64,000 nt of DNA from Thiohalomonas denitrificans (GCA_020725115.1 DYFR01000010.1:1-64000), one strand, 5' to 3'; counted from the first letter of the stretch, positions 1 to 9,766 are shown. Notes: generated by a model from the letters alone, not told the origin. Translations and numbers: made by a program.

Positions 1-54
1 CCCGCGACCCCCGGCGTGACAGGCCGGTATTCTAACCGACTGAACTACCACTCC
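1..54 (-). tRNA. tRNA-Asp (GTC), 3' end cut by the window edge
   Basis: Read on the minus strand, the segment starts GGAGTGGTAGTTCAG and holds an anticodon arm CCGGC-CTGTCAC-GCCGG with anticodon GTC. The T arm and acceptor 3' strand run off the left edge. It follows tRNA-Val on the same strand, so the two are probably cotranscribed. Confidence 0.93.
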
Positions 55-72
55 AAAAAACAACTTCATACG

Positions 73-148
73 TGGTGGGTGCTGAGGGACTTGAACCCCC
101 GACCCTCGCCTTGTAAGGGCGACGCTCTACCAACTGAGCTAAGCACCC
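73..148 (-). tRNA. tRNA-Val (TAC)
   Basis: A complete cloverleaf on the minus strand: acceptor GGGTGCT pairs with AGCACCC, D arm AGCTCAGTTGGTAGAGC, anticodon loop CTTACAA with anticodon TAC, T arm GGGGGTTCAAGTCCCTC, and an encoded CCA. It lies just downstream of hupB on the same strand. Confidence 0.97.
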
Positions 149-163
149 CAGACTAAAGGCGCG

Positions 164-436
164 CTAGTTTACTGCATCTTTCAAGGCTTTGCCAGCCTTA
201 AAGCTGGGATTTTTTGCAGCCTTGATGTCGATGGTTTCGCCAGTGCGCGGATTGCGGCCACTGCGGGCAGCACGCTCACGCACAATGAAGGTTCCGAAAC
301 CAACCAGATTAACCTGCTCGCCATTTTTCAGCGCACTGGTCACAGCTTCGATCATGGCGTCCAATGCACGGCCTGCGGCTGCCTTGGAAATGTCGGCGCC
401 AGCAGCTACCGCATCGATCAACTCTGACTTATTCAC
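164..436 (-). CDS. hupB: DNA-binding protein HU-beta
   Basis: A 90-aa nucleoid-associated protein of standard HU length. HU dimers bind and bend DNA without strong sequence preference. Visible signatures are the GFGTF turn (residues 46-50) and the DNA-contacting arm with RNPRTGE (61-67), whose proline intercalates between base pairs. The position downstream of lon is the classic place for hupB in gammaproteobacteria. A 190-nt gap separates it from lon and should hold its own promoter. Two tRNA genes follow on the same strand; in many relatives ppiD is next, which would lie outside the window. Confidence 0.97.
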   Translation of the reverse strand: MNKSELIDAVAAGADISKAAAGRALDAMIEAVTSALKNGEQVNLVGFGTFIVRERAARSGRNPRTGETIDIKAAKNPSFKAGKALKDAVN

Positions 437-587
437 CCGGTATCTCCCCTATTATTTCGCTGTTCAAAAAAAACACCGCCTCAAGACTTGGGCGGCCGGC
501 GATTCGAGGGCAGTTTTATACCAACTGCCCCGAGAAGCTGTCAAGCAAGGATTTGACTTGCTTCGGCTCTGACCTGATTTTGCTACG

Positions 588-615
588 GAAAAACACCCCG
601 CCGATAAGCGGCGGG
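588..615 (-). terminator. Rho-independent terminator of lon
   Basis: CCCGCC (597-602) pairs with GGCGGG (610-615) around a short loop. On the minus strand the hairpin is followed by a T run (588-593). It lies 15 nt past the lon stop codon and separates lon from hupB. Confidence 0.8.
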
Positions 616-629
616 ATGCGGATTATATA

Positions 630-3056
630 TCAATGCGGACGGATAGTCCCCTGCGCTTCGGACTCTCCCGGCTTCGATTTCTCGACGACAACCACCTCTT
701 CAGGCAAGGACTCCGGCATGTTCACCAGTGCCAGCTGCAACACCTCATCAATCCACTTCACCGGATGAATATCGAGATTTTCCTTGATACTGTCCGGAAC
801 ATCGGCCAAATCACGCTGGTTCTCATCCGGGATCACAACAATCCTGATACCACCACGCTGTGCCGCCAGCAGCTTCTCCTTCAAGCCACCAATAGGCAGC
901 ACCTCGCCACGCAGGGTGATCTCGCCGGTCATCGCCACGTCCGCACGTACGGCAATTCCGGTCAGGGCCGAAACCAGCGCGGTACACATGCCGACACCGG
1001 CACTGGGGCCATCCTTGGGTATGGCTCCCTCGGGTACATGAATGTGGATATCCTTTTTCTCGTAGAACTCCGGATCGATGCCCAGCTTGCGTGAACGGCT
1101 GCGGACCACGCTCATCGCTGCCTGGATCGATTCCTTCATTACATCACCCAACTGGCCAGTGACCGTGTGCTTACCCTTGCCGGACACCACCGCCGTTTCG
1201 ATGCTGAGCAATTCACCGCCCACCTCGGTCCATGCCAGACCAGTCACCTGCCCCACCTGATCCTTCTCCTCGGCACGGCCGAAACGGAAGCGGCGCACGC
1301 CGAGATATTTCTCGATATTGGCCTCTGTTACAGTGGCCTTGCCCTGTTCCGGATGCAGCAGTAAATCCTTGACCACCTTGCGACATACCTTGGAGATTTC
1401 TCGCTCCAGATTGCGCACCCCGGCCTCGCGTGTGTAGTAACGGATGATCGCCTTCAGCCCCTCATCACCAATCTCCAGCTCACCCTCCTCCAGCCCATTG
1501 GCCTTGATCTGTTTGGTCAACAGGTAGCGCTGGGCGATGTTGAGCTTTTCATGCTCCGTGTAACCTGGAATGCGGATCACCTCCATACGATCCAGCAACG
1601 GCGCTGGAATATTCATGGAGTTGGCGGTAGCCACAAACATCACATCCGACAGGTCATAATCCACCTCCAGATAGTGATCGTTGAAAGTATTGTTCTGTTC
1701 CGGATCCAGTACCTCCAGCAGGGCCGACGCTGGGTCGCCACGAAAATCCATTGCCATCTTGTCGATTTCATCCAGCAGAAACAATGGATTACGCGTCCCT
1801 ATCTTGGATAGATTCTGTACAATCTTGCCCGGCATGGAGCCAATATAGGTGCGGCGGTGGCCGCGGATTTCCGCTTCATCACGCACGCCGCCCAACGACA
1901 TGCGTACAAATTTGCGATTGGTGGCACGGGCAATGGATTTGCCCAGTGAGGTCTTGCCCACACCCGGCGGACCGACCAGGCACAACACCGGCCCCTTCAG
2001 TTTGTTGACGCGCTGCTGCACCGCGAGATACTCGAGAATGCGCTCCTTGACCTTCTCCAACCCGTAGTGATCTGCCTCCAGCACCTCTTCAGCCACGGCA
2101 AGATCGTTGCGTACCTTGCTGCGCTTCTTCCAGGGCACGTTAACCAGCCAGTCAATGTAGTTGCGCACCACCGTGGCCTCTGCTGACATGGGCGACATCA
2201 TTTTCAGCTTGCTGAGTTCGGTGGTGGCCTTGGTCTTGGCCTCCTTGCTCATACCAGCCTTCTGAATCTTCCGCTCCAGCTCTTCCATCTCATTGGGCGC
2301 ATCTTCCAGATCGCCCAACTCTTTCTGGATCGCCTTCATCTGCTCGTTCAGATAGTATTCGCGCTGGCTTTTCTCCATCTGACGCTTGACCCGGGTACGG
2401 ATGCGCTTTTCCACCTGCAGCAGATCAAGCTCCGACTCCAGGCCGGCGATCAGATGCTCGAAGCGATCGCGCAGATCGACGATCTCGAGGATCTTCTGCT
2501 TTTCATCGATCTTGAGTGCCATATGCGCAGCGATGGTGTCGGCCAGACGGTTGCTATCCTCGATACCAGCAAGTGAGGTCAATACCTCGGGCGGTACCTT
2601 CTTGTTCAGCTTCACATACTGTTCAAACTGATTCATCACCGAACGTGACAATACCTCTGCCTCACGCTCATCCAGCCGCGGCGTATCAAGCATGCTGATC
2701 TGGGCGGAAAAGAATTTCTCGTTGGGCAGAAAATGGATGATTTTGGCGCGCCTGATGCCTTCCACCAGCACCTTGACGGTACCATCCGGCAATTTCAGCA
2801 GCTGCAGGATATTGGCCAGCGTACCCACGCGGTAAACATCATCCTGCTCAGGATCGTCCTGAGCAGCACTCTTTTGTGCCACCAGCAAAATGTGTTTGTT
2901 TCCCGCCATGGCATCCTCCAGGGCAAGAATCGATTTCTCGCGCCCGACGAACAGAGGAATCACCATGTGCGGATAGACCACCACATCGCGCAGGGGCAGT
3001 ACCGGCATTACCTGCAACTGGTCGGTTAATTCTGATGTTTTGTCCTGGTCTGTCAT
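630..3056 (-). CDS. lon: ATP-dependent protease Lon (LonA)
   Basis: An 808-aa cytosolic AAA+ serine protease that degrades misfolded proteins and short-lived regulators. Domain order is the LonA plan: N-terminal substrate domain (about 15-210), a coiled-coil stretch, AAA+ module with Walker A GPPGVGKT (362-369) and Walker B FLLDEIDK, then the protease domain with the catalytic serine in KDGPSAGVG (about residue 685). Length is normal (E. coli 784). A sigma-32-like promoter lies upstream and a terminator downstream, so lon can be transcribed alone although it follows clpX. Confidence 0.98.
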   Translation of the reverse strand: MTDQDKTSELTDQLQVMPVLPLRDVVVYPHMVIPLFVGREKSILALEDAMAGNKHILLVAQKSAAQDDPEQDDVYRVGTLANILQLLKLPDGTVKVLVEGIRRAKIIHFLPNEKFFSAQISMLDTPRLDEREAEVLSRSVMNQFEQYVKLNKKVPPEVLTSLAGIEDSNRLADTIAAHMALKIDEKQKILEIVDLRDRFEHLIAGLESELDLLQVEKRIRTRVKRQMEKSQREYYLNEQMKAIQKELGDLEDAPNEMEELERKIQKAGMSKEAKTKATTELSKLKMMSPMSAEATVVRNYIDWLVNVPWKKRSKVRNDLAVAEEVLEADHYGLEKVKERILEYLAVQQRVNKLKGPVLCLVGPPGVGKTSLGKSIARATNRKFVRMSLGGVRDEAEIRGHRRTYIGSMPGKIVQNLSKIGTRNPLFLLDEIDKMAMDFRGDPASALLEVLDPEQNNTFNDHYLEVDYDLSDVMFVATANSMNIPAPLLDRMEVIRIPGYTEHEKLNIAQRYLLTKQIKANGLEEGELEIGDEGLKAIIRYYTREAGVRNLEREISKVCRKVVKDLLLHPEQGKATVTEANIEKYLGVRRFRFGRAEEKDQVGQVTGLAWTEVGGELLSIETAVVSGKGKHTVTGQLGDVMKESIQAAMSVVRSRSRKLGIDPEFYEKKDIHIHVPEGAIPKDGPSAGVGMCTALVSALTGIAVRADVAMTGEITLRGEVLPIGGLKEKLLAAQRGGIRIVVIPDENQRDLADVPDSIKENLDIHPVKWIDEVLQLALVNMPESLPEEVVVVEKSKPGESEAQGTIRPH

Positions 3057-3143
3057 TATCGATTACCTCTCACCCGGCCTGAAACAGGTCGTCAGGGCGT
3101 ATTCACGATCGAGCCATAACGGCCCGCTACAAATCTGTTGAAG

Positions 3144-3172
3144 ATATGTGGATGTTGCACAGGGTTTTCAAG
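3144..3172 (-). promoter_or_regulatory. Sigma-32 heat-shock promoter of lon
   Basis: On the minus strand, CTTGAAA (3166-3172) is a perfect sigma-32 -35 element. After 14 nt comes CCACATAT (3144-3151), one mismatch from the CCCCATNT -10 consensus. It lies about 90 nt upstream of the lon start, as expected for a heat-shock protease gene. Confidence 0.75.
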
Positions 3173-3180
3173 CAGCGTCA

Positions 3181-3211
3181 GAAAAGGCACGGCCGCCTCA
3201 AGGGCGGCCGT
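3181..3211 (-). terminator. Rho-independent terminator of clpX
   Basis: A 9-bp stem, ACGGCCGCC (3189-3197) with GGCGGCCGT (3203-3211), is followed on the minus strand by GCCTTTTC. It lies 11 nt past the clpX stop and just upstream of the lon sigma-32 promoter. Confidence 0.82.
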
Positions 3212-3221
3212 TGGTCAGTAG

Positions 3222-4499
3222 TTATTCGCTGGCCGCTGCCGAGCGTTCACCACCTTCATACAGTAATAGCGGCTCGGACTCTCCCTTGATCACACCCTCG
3301 TCAATCACCGCCTTGCTGACATTGTCCAGCGACGGCAGATCGTACATGACATCAAGCAGGATCGATTCAAGGATGGAGCGCAGGCCACGGGCACCGGTCT
3401 TGCGCTCCATGGCCTTGCGCGCCACTGCCGAGAGAGCCTCGTCGGTAAACTCCAACTCGACCCCTTCCATCTCGAACAACCGGGAGTACTGTTTTGTCAG
3501 CGCATTGCGCGGCTCATTCAGTATCTGCACCAGCGCCGCCTCATCCAGCTCTTCCAGCGTCGCCACCACCGGCAGACGGCCGACAAACTCGGGGATCAAA
3601 CCATACTTGATCAGATCCTCTGGCTCGACATCAAACAATACTTCGCCGACATTGCGCTTGTCTTCCTTGCTTCTTACCTCGGCGGAAAAACCGATACCAC
3701 CCTTCTCGGATCGACTACGGATCACCTTCTCCAGGCCAGCGAAGGCACCACCGCAGATGAACAGAATGTTGCGTGTATCCACCTGCAAGAATTCCTGCTG
3801 CGGATGCTTGCGTCCACCCTGGGGCGGAACCGAGGCAACCGTACCTTCAATAAGCTTGAGCAACGCTTGCTGCACGCCTTCACCGGATACGTCACGGGTA
3901 ATGGACGGATTGTCGGATTTGCGCGAAATCTTGTCGATTTCATCGATATAGACTATGCCCGTCTGTGCCTTGTCCACATCGTAATCGCATTTCTGCAACA
4001 GCTTCTGGATGATGTTTTCCACATCCTCACCGACATAACCGGCTTCCGTCAGCGTAGTCGCATCTGCGATGGTAAAAGGTACATTGAGCAAGCGCGCCAG
4101 AGTCTCGGCCAGCAGTGTCTTGCCGCTGCCGGTAGGGCCGATGAGCAGGATATTGCTCTTGGCAATCTCGATATCGTCTTTTTTCTGGCCGGCATCAAGG
4201 CGTTTGTAGTGATTGTACACCGCCACCGACAATACTTTCTTTGCCCGCTCCTGACCAATGACATACTCGTCCAGAATGGATTTGATTTCGCGCGGCGTAG
4301 GCAGCTTGTTGCGACCACCGGAGGTCTGCTCTTCCTGCACCTCTTCGCGAATGATGTCATTGCACAGTTCGACGCATTCGTCGCAGATGAAGACCGACGG
4401 CCCTGCAATAAGCTTGCGTACTTCATGCTGGCTCTTGCCGCAGAAGGAGCAGTAAAGCAGTTTGTCGCTATCGCCCGTGCTGTTGGAACCCTCGCTCAT
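3222..4499 (-). CDS. clpX: ATP-dependent Clp protease ATP-binding subunit ClpX
   Basis: A 425-aa AAA+ unfoldase that feeds substrates to ClpP. The N-terminal C4 zinc-binding domain has cysteines at 17, 20, 39 and 42. Walker A is GPTGSGKT (121-128) and Walker B is IVYIDEIDK. The IGF loop that docks on ClpP is visible in GGIGFSAEV. Length matches E. coli ClpX (424). It follows clpP by 125 nt, giving the usual clpP-clpX pair downstream of tig. Confidence 0.98.
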   Translation of the reverse strand: MSEGSNSTGDSDKLLYCSFCGKSQHEVRKLIAGPSVFICDECVELCNDIIREEVQEEQTSGGRNKLPTPREIKSILDEYVIGQERAKKVLSVAVYNHYKRLDAGQKKDDIEIAKSNILLIGPTGSGKTLLAETLARLLNVPFTIADATTLTEAGYVGEDVENIIQKLLQKCDYDVDKAQTGIVYIDEIDKISRKSDNPSITRDVSGEGVQQALLKLIEGTVASVPPQGGRKHPQQEFLQVDTRNILFICGGAFAGLEKVIRSRSEKGGIGFSAEVRSKEDKRNVGEVLFDVEPEDLIKYGLIPEFVGRLPVVATLEELDEAALVQILNEPRNALTKQYSRLFEMEGVELEFTDEALSAVARKAMERKTGARGLRSILESILLDVMYDLPSLDNVSKAVIDEGVIKGESEPLLLYEGGERSAAASE

Positions 4500-4624
4500 G
4501 GGCTGTCCTCGCGTCTTTCGTTTACCTGTTTACACCATGCAGGTTTTCAGCCGGATTTTCAAGCCGACCACCTGCCGGGTTTCCGCTTGTACTGCCGCGT
4601 GCCTTTACCAAAAAATCAAGGCGT

Positions 4625-5257
4625 TCAGACACGCTTGTCCAGCACCTTGTCTACCAGACCGTACTCCTGGGCGGACTTGGCACTCATGAAGTTATCGCGC
4701 TCTGTGTCCAGCTGAATGCGCTCCAGCGGCTGCCCGGTATGGTGCGCCAGGATGCCGTTAAGGCGTTCACGTATATATAGAAGCTCACGGGCATGGATTT
4801 CCACGTCGGAAGCCTGGCCCGAGAAACCGCCCAAAGGCTGATGAATCATGACCCGCGAGTTGGGCAGGCAGTACCGTTTGCCCGCCTCACCCGCCGCCAG
4901 CAGCAAGGACCCCATACTGGCCGCCTGGCCAATGCACATGGTGGTCACATGGGGCTTGATGAACTGCATGGTGTCGTAGATCGCCATGCCGGCGGTAACC
5001 GAACCACCGGGGGAGTTGATATAGAGATGGATGTCCTTGTCCGGATTGTCTGATTCGAGGAACAGCAACTGGGCCACGATCAGATTGGCCATATGATCTT
5101 CGATGGGGCCAACCACGAAGATTACCCGCTCCTTGAGCAGGCGCGAGTAGATATCAAAGGCACGCTCCCCGCGCCCCGTCTGCTCGATCACCATGGGAAC
5201 CAGCCCCAGGTTGCGTATTTCCTGTGCTCCGGCCATAGGCACCTTATCGGTAATCAT
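4625..5257 (-). CDS. clpP: ATP-dependent Clp protease proteolytic subunit ClpP
   Basis: A 210-aa self-compartmentalised serine protease, normal length for the family. The catalytic triad is visible as Ser114 in QAASMGS, His139 in MIHQP and Asp188 in ERDNFM. The gene begins 27 nt after the tig stop and precedes clpX, so tig-clpP-clpX probably form one transcript. Two ClpP heptamers stack into the barrel that ClpX caps. Confidence 0.98.
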   Translation of the reverse strand: MITDKVPMAGAQEIRNLGLVPMVIEQTGRGERAFDIYSRLLKERVIFVVGPIEDHMANLIVAQLLFLESDNPDKDIHLYINSPGGSVTAGMAIYDTMQFIKPHVTTMCIGQAASMGSLLLAAGEAGKRYCLPNSRVMIHQPLGGFSGQASDVEIHARELLYIRERLNGILAHHTGQPLERIQLDTERDNFMSAKSAQEYGLVDKVLDKRV

Positions 5258-5284
5258 GCGTATTCCTTTAATAGGCTACTGCGC

Positions 5285-6577
5285 TTATGCGCGGTTCATC
5301 AGGTCATTGAAACCCTGCGGCTTCTCCGTTACCTGCGTCTGCCCCAGCACCCACTCAACCACGCGCTCCTCCAGTGCCAGCGACTCGACTTCACCCAGGC
5401 GACTCTTGTCGGCGTAGTACCATTTCACCACTTCTTCCGGCTGATCGTAACCGGCAGCCATTTGTTCCACCATCTTGCGCAGGGCATCGGCATCAACCTT
5501 GAGATTGTGGCGCTGCACCAGTTCCGCAAGGATCAGCCCCAAACTGACACGTTTTTTAGCCTGCTCCTCGAACATCGCCGGGGAAATGGAGCCACTCTTG
5601 TCGGCCGGCAGTTGCAGATTCTGAAGCATTTGCTGTGCCAAAGCCTGCGCCTCTTGCGCCATCAGCGCCTGAGGAACATCGATCTTGTTGATCTCCAACA
5701 ATTTATCCATTACCTGCTGCTTTACCAGGCTACTCACCCGCTGAGCCAGCTCGCGCTCCATATTGGCGCGAACTTCCTTGCGCAGTGCGCTCACACCACC
5801 CTCAATACCGAATTTATCTGCAAAGGCGTCATCCAGCTCCGGCAACAGCGGCTCTTCCACCTGTCTGACGGTAACCTTGAACTGAACCGGCTTGCCGGCC
5901 ACTTCCTTATAACCATAGTTCTCCGGGAACTGCAGGTCGAGGGTACGCTCCTCGCCGGCCGTTACACCCAGCAGGCCTTCTTCAAAACCGGCGATCATGC
6001 GCTTGCCCCCCAGGGTCACAGGGACATTCTCGCCCTTGTTGCCCTGGAATTCGGCCCCGTCGACGGTGCCCTTGAAATCGATGGTAACGCGATCCCCATC
6101 GGTAGCCGCGCGATCCGCAATCTGCCAGCCGGCATTCTGCTTGCGCAGGGTTTCCAGCATGGTGTCCACATCGGCATCGGCCACGGTACCGACCGGCTTC
6201 TCAATGGCAACGCCGTCAAGGCTGGCCAGCACGATCTCGGGCATCACCTCAAAAGTGGCAATGTACTCAATCCCCTTGCCCTGCTCCATGCTCTTGGGTT
6301 CGAAGGAGGGATAACCCGCCGGACGCAGCTTTTCCTGGGTCACGGCCTCGAAATAGCTGGATTGAATCACGTCACCCAGCACCTCCTGACGCACCTGCTC
6401 GGCATAGCGCTGCTCAACCATCTTGAATGGCACCTTGCCAGGGCGAAAACCCTTGATGCTGGTGGTGCGGGCCAGCTGACGCAGGCGGTTAGCCACTTCC
6501 GAAGCAATACGCTCTTCGGGAACCTGGACAGTCATGCGGCGCTCGAGGCCGGCGGTCGTCTCAACTGAAACCTGCAT
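5285..6577 (-). CDS. tig: Trigger factor, ribosome-associated chaperone and PPIase
   Basis: A 430-aa protein of normal length (E. coli 432). The N-terminal ribosome-binding domain carries the signature GFRPGKVP near residue 44. A central FKBP-type prolyl isomerase domain and a helical C-terminal chaperone domain follow. It binds L23 at the ribosomal exit tunnel and shields nascent chains. An AAGGAGT-type ribosome site precedes the ATG at 6577. First gene of the tig-clpP-clpX series. Confidence 0.97.
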   Translation of the reverse strand: MQVSVETTAGLERRMTVQVPEERIASEVANRLRQLARTTSIKGFRPGKVPFKMVEQRYAEQVRQEVLGDVIQSSYFEAVTQEKLRPAGYPSFEPKSMEQGKGIEYIATFEVMPEIVLASLDGVAIEKPVGTVADADVDTMLETLRKQNAGWQIADRAATDGDRVTIDFKGTVDGAEFQGNKGENVPVTLGGKRMIAGFEEGLLGVTAGEERTLDLQFPENYGYKEVAGKPVQFKVTVRQVEEPLLPELDDAFADKFGIEGGVSALRKEVRANMERELAQRVSSLVKQQVMDKLLEINKIDVPQALMAQEAQALAQQMLQNLQLPADKSGSISPAMFEEQAKKRVSLGLILAELVQRHNLKVDADALRKMVEQMAAGYDQPEEVVKWYYADKSRLGEVESLALEERVVEWVLGQTQVTEKPQGFNDLMNRA

Positions 6578-6685
6578 TGCAACTCCTTAATTCCAATAGC
6601 AAATAATCATATTTATGAAATTCTGTCGTCCGCTAACGGAGACTCCATGCGGTGCGTCAAGGGCAGACACGGTAACCCACGGTAC

Positions 6686-6770
6686 TGGTGCGAAAGGAGG
6701 GACTCGAACCCTCACGGAGCGATCCACTGGAACCTAAATCCAGCGCGTCTACCAGTTCCGCCACTTTCGC
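6686..6770 (-). tRNA. tRNA-Leu (TAG)
   Basis: An 85-nt class II tRNA with a long variable arm. On the minus strand it begins GCGAAAGTGGCGGAA; the anticodon arm is CTGGA-TTTAGGT-TCCAG (anticodon TAG), the T arm GAGGGTTCGAGTCCCTC, and CCA is encoded. It lies between tRNA-Lys and tig on the same strand. Confidence 0.97.
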
Positions 6771-6882
6771 GAATCGGGGGATTATAACGATTCCTACTGG
6801 CACGATATAGCCCTGATACGGCGTTATGACAGCAGAATGCAGCAAGATGGAGTGAATGAACTGAAAAACAGGGAGGGGAAGA

Positions 6883-6958
6883 TGGTGGGCCGTGTAGGAT
6901 TCGAACCTACGACCAAGAGATTAAGAGTCTCCTGCTCTACCAACTGAGCTAACGGCCC
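6883..6958 (-). tRNA. tRNA-Lys (CTT)
   Basis: A 76-nt cloverleaf on the minus strand beginning GGGCCGTTAGCTCAG. The anticodon loop CTCTTAA gives anticodon CTT. The T arm is GTAGGTTCGAATCCTAC and CCA is encoded. It marks the left border of the accessory 7-18 kb block. Confidence 0.96.
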
Positions 6959-7018
6959 TTGCGAGGGCGCAGATTAAACCAAATTCATTTGCGCTGATCA
7001 AGGGAAAATTTCCATCGA

Positions 7019-7110
7019 CCGTCCACAGCGGCTGCACGCTATTTGATCTCTATCAAGGCATAAAACACACATCATGCCCATATTTGCCACAGGAACTTTA
7101 CTGTGGACGG
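7019..7110. promoter_or_regulatory. 10-bp perfect inverted repeat bracketing the FNR promoter
   Basis: CCGTCCACAG (7019-7028) and its exact reverse complement CTGTGGACGG (7101-7110) flank the FNR box and predicted promoter of the sigma-54 activator. Relative to a start near 7091 the arms lie at about -68 and +15, one on each side of the promoter. This suits an operator pair bound by one protein, perhaps with looping. The binding protein is unknown; autoregulation by the activator is a guess. Confidence 0.5.
7043..7056 (+). promoter_or_regulatory. FNR/ANR-type box upstream of the sigma-54 activator gene
   Basis: TTGAT-CTCT-ATCAA matches all ten specified bases of the FNR consensus TTGAT-N4-ATCAA. 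Its centre (7049.5) would place a class II (-41.5) start near 7091, with TATTTG (7081-7086) as a poor -10 element. It indicates anaerobic induction of the gene at 7197. ANR, DNR or NnrR-type regulators bind similar sites. Confidence 0.8.
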
Positions 7111-7196
7111 GTTCGGGCGTTATCCTTCGCCCATGCTCAATGGCCGCCTGAAGGCGCCGGACACCAGCAATAATCGACGGGACAGGAGCAGCAACC

Positions 7197-8156
7197 ATGC
7201 CGCGCATGAACGCATTCGACCAACTGCTGACCGGGCAATCTCCCGAGTTTTGTGCCCTGATCCGCTCCGCCCAGGTGGTTGCAGCCACCAACGTCACAGC
7301 CCTGTTACTGGGTGAAAGCGGCACGGGGAAGGAGTTGTTCGCGACAGCCATCCATCAGGAAAGCCGCCGTGACCACGGCCCCTTCGTCGCCATCAACTGC
7401 GCTGCCCTGCCCGAGGGACTGGCAGAGTCCGAGCTGTTTGGACATCGCAAGGGGGCCTTCACCGGTGCTGTTCGGGAACATCCGGGACGCATCCGCTCCG
7501 CCCATGGCGGCACCCTGTTTCTCGACGAAATTGGGGAATTGCCGCTTGCCGTACAGGCCAAGCTGCTGCGCTTCCTTGAATCCAGCGAACTGCAGTCCGT
7601 AGGGGATACCGAGGTCGAACGCGTCGATGTGCGCGTCATCGCCGCCACTCATCACGACCTGCACCAGCGGGTAAAACAAGGTCTGTTCCGCGCCGACCTT
7701 TATTACCGTCTCAACGTGGTGCCACTGGAACTGCCGTCGCTACGCTCACGTTCAGGCGATATCCGCCTGCTGCTGGATACCCTCACCGCGCGTATTGCCA
7801 CACAGCATGGTCTCCAGATACCGCACTATCGTCCACGTGCACTGAAAGCGCTGGAGCAGTACCGCTGGCCCGGCAACATCCGCGAACTACGCAACTTTGC
7901 TGAGCGTATGGTGGTGCTGTTCCCAGGTGGCGAGATCGATTTCGAGAATCTGCCGCACGAAATCCGTATCCCGCAGATCGACGAACCGACACTGTTCACG
8001 CTACCCGATGGCGGTATCCGGCTGGAGGATCTGGAACAACAGATGATCCGCCAGGCCCTGTACAAGACGCGTGGCAACCGCAGCCATGCCGCCCGCCTGC
8101 TTGGTCTGACCCGCGACACCCTGCTCTACCGCTTGAAGAAATACGCTATTGATTAA
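7197..8156 (+). CDS. Stand-alone sigma-54-dependent transcriptional activator (PspF-like layout)
   Basis: A 319-aa activator with only an AAA+ domain and a C-terminal Fis-type helix-turn-helix. Walker A is GESGTGKE (39-46), the sigma-54-contacting GAFTGA loop is intact (86-91), Walker B is TLFLDEIG (106-113), arginine-finger region FRADLYYRL (164-172), HTH about 285-316. There is no receiver, GAF or PAS domain, so activity may be set by its amount; a perfect FNR box lies upstream. It converges on the PCu(A)C-tonB-exbDB-receptor operon, and sigma-54 promoters lie in the divergent region at 12.6-13.2 kb. It is therefore the likely dedicated activator of that block (inference). An AGGAGCAACC ribosome site supports the ATG. 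Confidence 0.92.
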   Translation: MPRMNAFDQLLTGQSPEFCALIRSAQVVAATNVTALLLGESGTGKELFATAIHQESRRDHGPFVAINCAALPEGLAESELFGHRKGAFTGAVREHPGRIRSAHGGTLFLDEIGELPLAVQAKLLRFLESSELQSVGDTEVERVDVRVIAATHHDLHQRVKQGLFRADLYYRLNVVPLELPSLRSRSGDIRLLLDTLTARIATQHGLQIPHYRPRALKALEQYRWPGNIRELRNFAERMVVLFPGGEIDFENLPHEIRIPQIDEPTLFTLPDGGIRLEDLEQQMIRQALYKTRGNRSHAARLLGLTRDTLLYRLKKYAID

Positions 8157-8171
8157 GCTCAGCTACTGCTG

Positions 8172-8208
8172 AAACGACAAGGGCGGCCCGAGGCCGCCCT
8201 TGTCGTTT
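8172..8208. terminator. Bidirectional terminator between convergent genes
   Basis: A 16-bp perfect stem (8172-8187 with 8193-8208), rich in GGGCGGC/GCCGCCC and flanked by AAAACG/CGTTTT tracts, lies between the sigma-54 activator and the PCu(A)C gene. It can end transcripts from both sides. Confidence 0.85.
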
Positions 8209-8221
8209 TGTGACCACAGGG

Positions 8222-8698
8222 TTAGTGGTTGTGATGCATCTTGCCATGATCCATGGGCGTGCCCATGCCACCACGTACTTCGAATGTTACCGGCAAACTG
8301 CTGCCGTCCTTGAACTTCAGGGTGATATCCACCTTCTCACCGGCCTTCAGCACACGCTTCGGCTTCATCAGCATCAGATGAAAATCGCCCGGCTTGAATT
8401 CGAGCTGGCCATGGGACGGAACCTCGATGGATCCCTGCCGCACCATCCTGGCCATGCCTCCCTCCATCACGGTACGATGCAACTGCACCTCTCCGGCAGC
8501 AGCACACTCTGCCCCCACCAGCACCAGCGGCTGGGTCGAGTGATTGTGCAACATCATGAAGGCGCCCAGCGCCGCTGCCGTTGGTGGTGCCTCACGCACC
8601 CAGGGATTTTCCACCATCGCCCCCATGCCGGCAGCTCCCGCCAGCGAAGCATAAAATCCCATCAGGACAACCGCCATCACTCGAAACATCTTCACCAT
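8222..8698 (-). CDS. PCu(A)C-type periplasmic copper chaperone
   Basis: A 158-aa secreted protein of the DUF461/PCuAC family with a signal peptide (cleavage near residue 23, SLAGAAG). Family members bind Cu(I) with two His and two Met ligands. Here H74, M85, H107 and M109/M111 (in FHLMLM) fit the H-M-X10-M-X21-H-X-M pattern. The tail is Met/His-rich. Known members pass copper to cytochrome oxidase Cu-A sites. Here it is the last gene of the receptor-exbB-exbD-tonB operon, 35 nt after tonB. ATG at 8698 was preferred to GTG at 8701 because AAGGAG lies 7 nt upstream. Confidence 0.9.
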   Translation of the reverse strand: MVKMFRVMAVVLMGFYASLAGAAGMGAMVENPWVREAPPTAAALGAFMMLHNHSTQPLVLVGAECAAAGEVQLHRTVMEGGMARMVRQGSIEVPSHGQLEFKPGDFHLMLMKPKRVLKAGEKVDITLKFKDGSSLPVTFEVRGGMGTPMDHGKMHHNH

Positions 8699-8732
8699 CA
8701 CCTTTCTCCTTAACGACGTAAAATCAAACCAC

Positions 8733-9371
8733 CTAGTTCAACTTGAATTCCATGCCAAAGCTCACCCGCAAGGGACTCGGCACATCGCGCGGCGGTAACG
8801 GCAGCGGTAATGCAGCATTGACGGCATCCACCGCCGCCTTGCGCAATACCTCATGGCCCTCTTCCACGGCGACGTCACTTATCTGACCATTCTCGTGCAG
8901 AAAGAATGATACCTGAATCACCCCCTGCAACCCGCGTCGGCGGGCGGCACGAGGGTAGAATTTTTGCTCTTCGATATGGGCCAGCAACTGGCCCAGATAA
9001 CTCCGGCGCGCCTGCTCCATCTGCTGCGGATCACCCGCTGTCTCTGCCGGTGCTGGCGCGGACTCGACCACAGGCTCGGGCTCGCGTGCCTGCACCGTTT
9101 CCACTGGTCGTGTTTTTTTAACCGGCTTCGGTTCCGGTGGACGCGGCTTGGGCGGTTCCGGCGGTTTCGGCTGTGGCTTCACCTCCGGCACGGGGGCCGG
9201 CGGCTGGGGTTTTGTTGCAACACGAAAGCTGAGCCGGGTTACTCCTGCCGGCTTTCGCGCCTTGCCGTCATCTGCACTGAGTGCGAAATTCCCGGGCCAG
9301 AACAGCATCAGATGCAGGCCCAGGGAAAGGACGATTGCCCCCGTCCAGATAGCCGTCTCGCGCAGAGTCAT
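8733..9371 (-). CDS. tonB: TonB-family energy transducer
   Basis: A 212-aa periplasm-spanning protein. One N-terminal membrane anchor (about 8-28) is followed by a Pro/Lys/Glu-rich linker (about 55-110) and the C-terminal TonB domain (about 125-212) with FYPRAARRRGLQGV. It carries proton-motive energy from ExbBD to outer-membrane receptors. The ATG overlaps the exbD stop by 4 nt (ATGA), implying translational coupling. Its place inside the receptor operon suggests it serves that receptor. Confidence 0.95.
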   Translation of the reverse strand: MTLRETAIWTGAIVLSLGLHLMLFWPGNFALSADDGKARKPAGVTRLSFRVATKPQPPAPVPEVKPQPKPPEPPKPRPPEPKPVKKTRPVETVQAREPEPVVESAPAPAETAGDPQQMEQARRSYLGQLLAHIEEQKFYPRAARRRGLQGVIQVSFFLHENGQISDVAVEEGHEVLRKAAVDAVNAALPLPLPPRDVPSPLRVSFGMEFKLN

Positions 9372-9766
9372 TGTTCTTCGGTAACAATGTCTACGCCTTC
9401 CGCCCCGGCCTTGCGCGCGGCATCCAGCACACCCACCGCCAGCCCCAGAGTGGCGGTACGATCACCACGAATACGAACCACCTTCTCGCTGTGTGTCGCA
9501 AGCTCGTTCTGCAGTCGCATCTCAAGCTCGGAGATATCAATAAAATGATCCCGCAGCAGAATGCGCCCCTGCGCATCCAGCACCACCTGCACATACTCGT
9601 TGTCGTCCGGCTCACCACTCTGCGCCACCGGCAGATCGACCTTGATGCTCTCCTCACGCACGAAATGCGAGGTCAGCATGAAGAACACCAGGAGCAGAAA
9701 GACAATATCAATCAGCGGCGTCAGATTGGGCACATGACTCAGGCGCCTGCGCCCCTCAAACTGCAT
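9368..9766 (-). CDS. exbD: Biopolymer transport protein ExbD
   Basis: A 132-aa inner-membrane protein with one transmembrane helix (about 14-36). It contains the conserved LTPLIDIVFLLLVFFML region; the aspartate of PLIDIVFLLL is the proton-translocating residue known in ExbD/TolR. The ATG at 9766 was chosen because the protein then begins directly at the usual charged N-terminus, 11 nt inside the exbB 3' end. Longer in-frame extensions read into exbB and look spurious. Confidence 0.95.
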   Translation of the reverse strand: MQFEGRRRLSHVPNLTPLIDIVFLLLVFFMLTSHFVREESIKVDLPVAQSGEPDDNEYVQVVLDAQGRILLRDHFIDISELEMRLQNELATHSEKVVRIRGDRTATLGLAVGVLDAARKAGAEGVDIVTEEQ

